From Maribacter forsetii DSM 18668 (GTDB taxonomy: Bacteria > Bacteroidota > Bacteroidia > Flavobacteriales > Flavobacteriaceae): a stretch of DNA of 64,000 nucleotides. The notes beneath the pieces are model-generated. The model saw nothing but the letters and a program-made list of their open reading frames with translations, had not been told where the DNA came from and searched no databases. The translations under genes and the position numbers were made by a program. The stretch covers positions 2,666,001 to 2,730,000 of the forward strand of contig NZ_JQLH01000001.1 of the NCBI RefSeq assembly GCF_000744105.1, written 5' to 3'. Below, one piece after another: positions 60,832 to 64,000 of the stretch. Within the stretch, counting starts at the first letter, position 1, and every line of letters starts with the position of its first letter.

Positions 60832-62256
60832 ATGAGTGTTACTGCAAATTCCGTATGGAAAAACTGTTTGGTGTTTATTAAGGATAATATCCAACCGCAG
60901 GCATTCAAAACATGGTTTGAGCCCATTAAACCTATTAAACTTTCAGAAAACGCATTAAGTATTCAAGTGCCAAGTAAATTCTTTTACGAGTGGCTAGAAG
61001 AACATTATGTTAAACTTTTAAAAGTTGCTTTAACCAAAGAGTTAGGTGAATCTGCAAAGTTGGTTTATATCATTAGAATGGAAAACACCTATGGTAACAA
61101 AGAGCCTTTTACAGAAAAGATTCCAAGTTCCAACAGAGGTGCAATGGCCGCTCAAGAAATGGATGTCCCAATTAAATCTAAAAATCCAGAATTACGTAAT
61201 CCGTTCGTAATTCCAGGTATTAGAAATATCAAAATAGAATCACAGTTAAATCCTAATTATAACTTTGACAACTTCCTAGAAGGTGACTCTAACAGATTGG
61301 CAAGATCTGCAGGTATGGCTGTTGCCAATAAACCAGGTGGCACATCTTTTAATCCGTTATTGGTTTTTGGCGGTGTAGGTCTTGGAAAAACTCACTTAGC
61401 TCATGCTATTGGTGTTGAAATAAAAGATAAATATCCTGAACGTACTGTTTTATATATTTCCGCTGAGAAATTTACACAGCAGTATATTGAATCTGTTAAG
61501 AAAAATACTAGAAATGACTTTATTCATTTCTATCAGTTAATAGATGTATTGATTATTGATGATGTACAATTCTTATCAGGTAAATCTGGTACGCAAGATG
61601 TATTCTTCCATATTTTCAACCATTTACACCAAAATGGAAAACAAGTTATTTTAACTTCAGACAAAGCGCCTGTAGATATGCAGGATATTGAACAACGCTT
61701 ACTTTCTCGTTTCAAATGGGGATTATCGGCAGAACTGCAGAGTCCTGATTACGAAACAAGAATCTCTATCTTAAAGAATAAGTTATATAGAGATGGTGTT
61801 GAAATACCTGAAGACATCATAGAATATGTTGCTAAACATATTAAAACAAATATTAGAGAATTAGAAGGTGCCATTATCTCCCTAATAGCACAGTCTACTT
61901 TAAATAAAAGAGAGGTTACTATTGAGCTTGCTCAACAGGTTGTAGAAAAGTTTGTAAAGAACACCAAACGCGAAGTATCTATTGACTACATACAAAAAGT
62001 AGTTTCTGATTACTTTGAAATGGACGTTGCCACGTTACAGTCTAAAACAAGAAAAAGACACATTGTACAGGCTAGACAATTAGCGATGTTCTTTGCTAAG
62101 AAGTTTACCAAAGCTTCATTAGCAAGTATTGGTTCGCAAATTGGAAAAAGAGATCATGCTACTGTTTTACACGCATGTAAAACTGTTGACAATCTTGCCG
62201 AAACCGACAAACAGTTTCGCAAATACATAGATGACCTTACTAAGAAATTTTCTTAA
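60832..62256 (+). CDS. dnaA: Chromosomal replication initiator DnaA
   Basis: 474 residues. Domain I (1-85) with WFEPIKPI; AAA+ domain with Walker A GGVGLGKT (180-187), Walker B LIIDDVQFLSGK and sensor motifs (LTSDKAP, LLSRFKWG); domain IV HTH signature IGSQIGKRDHATVLHACKT. The C-terminus contains VSDYFEMDVATLQSKTRKRHIVQARQLAMF. Binds DnaA boxes at the origin. ATG 60832. Confidence 0.98.
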   Translation: MSVTANSVWKNCLVFIKDNIQPQAFKTWFEPIKPIKLSENALSIQVPSKFFYEWLEEHYVKLLKVALTKELGESAKLVYIIRMENTYGNKEPFTEKIPSSNRGAMAAQEMDVPIKSKNPELRNPFVIPGIRNIKIESQLNPNYNFDNFLEGDSNRLARSAGMAVANKPGGTSFNPLLVFGGVGLGKTHLAHAIGVEIKDKYPERTVLYISAEKFTQQYIESVKKNTRNDFIHFYQLIDVLIIDDVQFLSGKSGTQDVFFHIFNHLHQNGKQVILTSDKAPVDMQDIEQRLLSRFKWGLSAELQSPDYETRISILKNKLYRDGVEIPEDIIEYVAKHIKTNIRELEGAIISLIAQSTLNKREVTIELAQQVVEKFVKNTKREVSIDYIQKVVSDYFEMDVATLQSKTRKRHIVQARQLAMFFAKKFTKASLASIGSQIGKRDHATVLHACKTVDNLAETDKQFRKYIDDLTKKFS

Positions 62257-62268
62257 AACTTACGTTAC

Positions 62269-62721
62269 ATGAAAGTGTTGATGGTTTGCCTGGGCAATAT
62301 ATGTAGGTCTCCATTAGCAGAGGGCATTCTAAAAAGTAAAGTTGACGCTACCAAAATTTTCGTTGATTCGGCAGGTACCGGAGGTTATCATATTGGTAAT
62401 TCTCCTGACCCAAGATCGATTAAAGTAGCCCTTGAACATGGTTTGGACATAAGCTCCCAAGTTTGTAGAAAATTTACCGTTTCTGATTTTGATGCTTTTG
62501 ATGTGATATATGCCATGGACAAAAGTAACTACGCCAATATCATAAGTCTAGCAAGAAATAATGATGAGGTAGAAAAAGTGAAGCTTATCTTAAATGAAAT
62601 AAGTTCTTCTGATAAAGAAGTGCCAGATCCATATTATGATGCTGAAGACGGATTTGAACATGTATTTCAAATGATCGACCAAGCTTGCGATAGGATAGCC
62701 GTAAGATTACAAAGTAAATAA
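62269..62721 (+). CDS. Low-molecular-weight protein tyrosine phosphatase
   Basis: 150 residues. Catalytic P-loop CLGNICRSPLAEG (7-19), nucleophile Cys7, general acid Asp in VPDPYYDAEDGFEHVF. 12 nt after dnaA, in the same operon. May act on a tyrosine kinase or capsule system, which is not visible here. Confidence 0.94.
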   Translation: MKVLMVCLGNICRSPLAEGILKSKVDATKIFVDSAGTGGYHIGNSPDPRSIKVALEHGLDISSQVCRKFTVSDFDAFDVIYAMDKSNYANIISLARNNDEVEKVKLILNEISSSDKEVPDPYYDAEDGFEHVFQMIDQACDRIAVRLQSK

Positions 62722-63444
62722 ATGAGTGTGCAAAACGGAAAAACAGGACAAGTATATTTAATACCTACAACATTAGGCGATATGCCACCTTTAGAGGTTT
62801 TACCAATCTCAATTAAACAAACAATTGAAAAATTAGACCACTACGTGGTTGAAAATGAAAAAACCGCTCGTCGTTTTATCAAAAAAATCAGCCCTAGAAA
62901 ATCGCAACCAGATTTAAAACTATTTGTTTTAAACAAGTTTACGGAACCTGCTGAGATCCCAAGTTTTTTGAATCCGTGTTTAGAAGGTTTTGATGTAGGA
63001 ATACTATCTGAAGCCGGCTGTCCAGGTATTGCGGATCCAGGAGCTGCAGTAGTTAAAATTGCACATGATAAAAATATTCAAGTAATACCTTTGGTTGGTC
63101 CCTCTTCCATACTATTAGCTTTGATGGCAAGTGGCATGAACGGTCAAAATTTTGCTTTTAATGGCTACCTACCTATTGATAGTTCTGACCGTAAAAAGTA
63201 CATCAAGAATTTGGAACGCAGATCTAAAGAAGAAAACCAATCTCAACTATTTATTGAAACACCCTACCGTAATAACAAAATGCTAGAAGAGCTTATTAAA
63301 ACATTAGCTCCAAGCACAAGAATATGCGTAGCTGCCGATATTACATTACCTACGGAATACATTAAAACCAAGACGGCTATAAATTGGAAAAAAGAGAATG
63401 TAGATTTACACAAAAGACCTGCTATTTTTATAATTCAGGCATAA
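62722..63444 (+). CDS. SAM-dependent methyltransferase, RsmI-like
   Basis: 240 residues of the tetrapyrrole methylase fold. Blocks GQVYLIPTTLGD, VGILSEAGCPGIADPGAAVVKIAH and VGPSSILLALMASGMNGQNFAFNGYLP match the family of RsmI; FIETPYRNNKMLEEL is also conserved. It may be the second Bacteroidota paralogue rather than true RsmI (ribose 2'-O of C1402). Starts right at the previous stop. Confidence 0.9.
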   Translation: MSVQNGKTGQVYLIPTTLGDMPPLEVLPISIKQTIEKLDHYVVENEKTARRFIKKISPRKSQPDLKLFVLNKFTEPAEIPSFLNPCLEGFDVGILSEAGCPGIADPGAAVVKIAHDKNIQVIPLVGPSSILLALMASGMNGQNFAFNGYLPIDSSDRKKYIKNLERRSKEENQSQLFIETPYRNNKMLEELIKTLAPSTRICVAADITLPTEYIKTKTAINWKKENVDLHKRPAIFIIQA

Positions 63445-63446
63445 AA

Positions 63447-63474
63447 AAACCTTGACAAAAAAATGCCAAGGTTT
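63447..63474 (-). terminator. Factor-independent terminator in the convergent intergenic region
   Basis: AAACCTTG (63447-63454) pairs with CAAGGTTT (63467-63474); the loop is A-rich. On the minus strand the stem is followed by a T-run (63443-63449), which suits the 63500 gene; the plus-strand side lacks a T-run. Confidence 0.75.
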
Positions 63475-63499
63475 CCCATTTTCATATCTACTTAAACTC

Positions 63500-64000
63500 T
63501 TATATTCTAGGATTACGTTTTGCCTCTACCATAGAAACATCATAACCCGCAAACTTTTTCATATAATTAGAAATACTGGTTCCATAACCATCTGAAAGCT
63601 CCATACGACCGTGAGATCTTAGATATAATTTTACATTACCAGGTCCTGCTAAATGTGCAGCAGCCAAAATACCAGATTCCGTTATTTGTATACCATTCAT
63701 TTTTACACCAACATAACGTTTAATATCTCTTCTTAAGACCCATTTGTTACGTGACGTGTTCACCTGAAATACTTTTTCTTGCAACACCGGGTCACTCAAA
63801 AACTGGTTGCCATCATAAACACCAACTAACTCTAGCGTACCTAGACCAAATTGATACTTACCCAAGTAACCAAAAGTATTGATCACAAAATAATTGCCTT
63901 GAGACTCTTTAAAAGCCAATGCTTCTTTAAAGCCTATAAATTGACTACCAAGAAAGGGGGGAGCGATTTGATAATTTGCCAATAAAGCCTCTTCCTGAGG
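63500..64000 (-). CDS. Peptidoglycan lytic transglycosylase-like protein, 5' end beyond the window
   Basis: The frame stays open through the right edge (residues PQEEALLANYQ precede the first in-window initiator), so the N-terminus lies outside. The visible part has FKEALAFKESQGNYFVINTFGYLGKYQFG, where the Glu and the GYLGKYQFG loop fit a transglycosylase SLT active site, then LAAAHLAGPGNVKLYLRSHG. Similar proteins in Flavobacteriaceae cleave murein and often carry a LysM domain, which would be in the missing part. Ends at 63500. Confidence 0.8.
   Translation of the reverse strand, partial: PQEEALLANYQIAPPFLGSQFIGFKEALAFKESQGNYFVINTFGYLGKYQFGLGTLELVGVYDGNQFLSDPVLQEKVFQVNTSRNKWVLRRDIKRYVGVKMNGIQITESGILAAAHLAGPGNVKLYLRSHGRMELSDGYGTSISNYMKKFAGYDVSMVEAKRNPRI

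Noticed and set aside
1..64000. tRNA, rRNA, insertion sequence, integrase or prophage genes
   Set aside because: Read for cloverleaf, transposase and integrase signatures; none recognised in the window.

Overview
The window is AT-rich chromosomal DNA of a member of the Bacteroidota, almost certainly family Flavobacteriaceae. The evidence is consistent: type IX secretion proteins (a PorP/SprF-type barrel and a PorD-like protein), many Sec lipoproteins with a Cys soon after a short hydrophobic leader, TAnnTTTG-type -7 promoter elements instead of sigma70 boxes, frequent TTG/GTG starts without Shine-Dalgarno sequences, a bacillithiol-linked YtxJ protein, and a TPR-histidine-kinase/NarL-type regulator pair. 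The genus cannot be fixed from sequence reading alone. No rRNA, tRNA, prophage, insertion sequence or CRISPR array was seen; the one RNA gene found is the small SRP RNA (about 4460-4556, minus strand).

Layout. 1-7705: a truncated lipoprotein, a YbiT-type ABC-F ATPase, a thioredoxin-fold lipoprotein without redox cysteines, an SDR enzyme, SRP RNA, then glutaminyl cyclase, thioesterase and a beta-helix lipoprotein in a row. 7850-11771: a compact signalling locus made of a LytTR regulator with a pseudo-receiver, a 58-residue secreted Cys-containing peptide with its own strong terminator, a sensor kinase with a periplasmic TPR domain, and a NarL-type response regulator. 11927-22682: housekeeping (glyA, clpB, smpB, pcm) mixed with lipoproteins, ytxJ, a TetR regulator and a PorP/SprF-SPOR-like protein. 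22829-29031: a seven-gene plus-strand run (oxidoreductase, 3-hydroxyacyl-CoA dehydrogenase, YggS, DnaQ/GIY-YIG fusion, voltage-gated channel with zinc ribbon, miaA, gluconokinase-like) ending at a terminator. 29083-41584: a long minus-strand block (OmpR-type two-component pair, coaE, YbbR-like, glycosyltransferase, fabI, recN, porD, coaBC, omega subunit, bamD, dapA, conserved protein), tying cofactor, envelope and secretion biogenesis together. 41630-43785: a 5'-nucleotidase split into two genes in inverted domain order, and an acetyltransferase.

43923-51459 is the most accessory-looking part: a cytoplasmic leucine-rich-repeat protein, a small membrane protein, a possibly frameshifted small ORF, an erythromycin-esterase-like protein, a class D beta-lactamase lipoprotein, a fumarylacetoacetase-family enzyme, an AraC regulator next to an MFS transporter, and a divergent promoter region with an inverted repeat and a ten-unit hexanucleotide tandem repeat. 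51469-56942 is a tight minus-strand operon (acetyltransferase, prmC, LOG protein, ligA, Na+/H+ antiporter, 99-residue protein). 57020-63444 carries ribD, a HAD phosphatase, an EamA transporter, an IMPACT-family protein, a thioesterase, dnaA, a low-molecular-weight phosphatase and an RsmI-like methyltransferase. The window ends inside a transglycosylase-like gene.

The best candidate for an undescribed system is 7850-11771. Receiver residues show that the LytTR protein cannot be a conventional phospho-regulator, and a small exported peptide lies between it and a kinase whose sensor is a periplasmic TPR solenoid. A peptide-sensing circuit is a testable inference from gene order and topology, not something the sequence proves.
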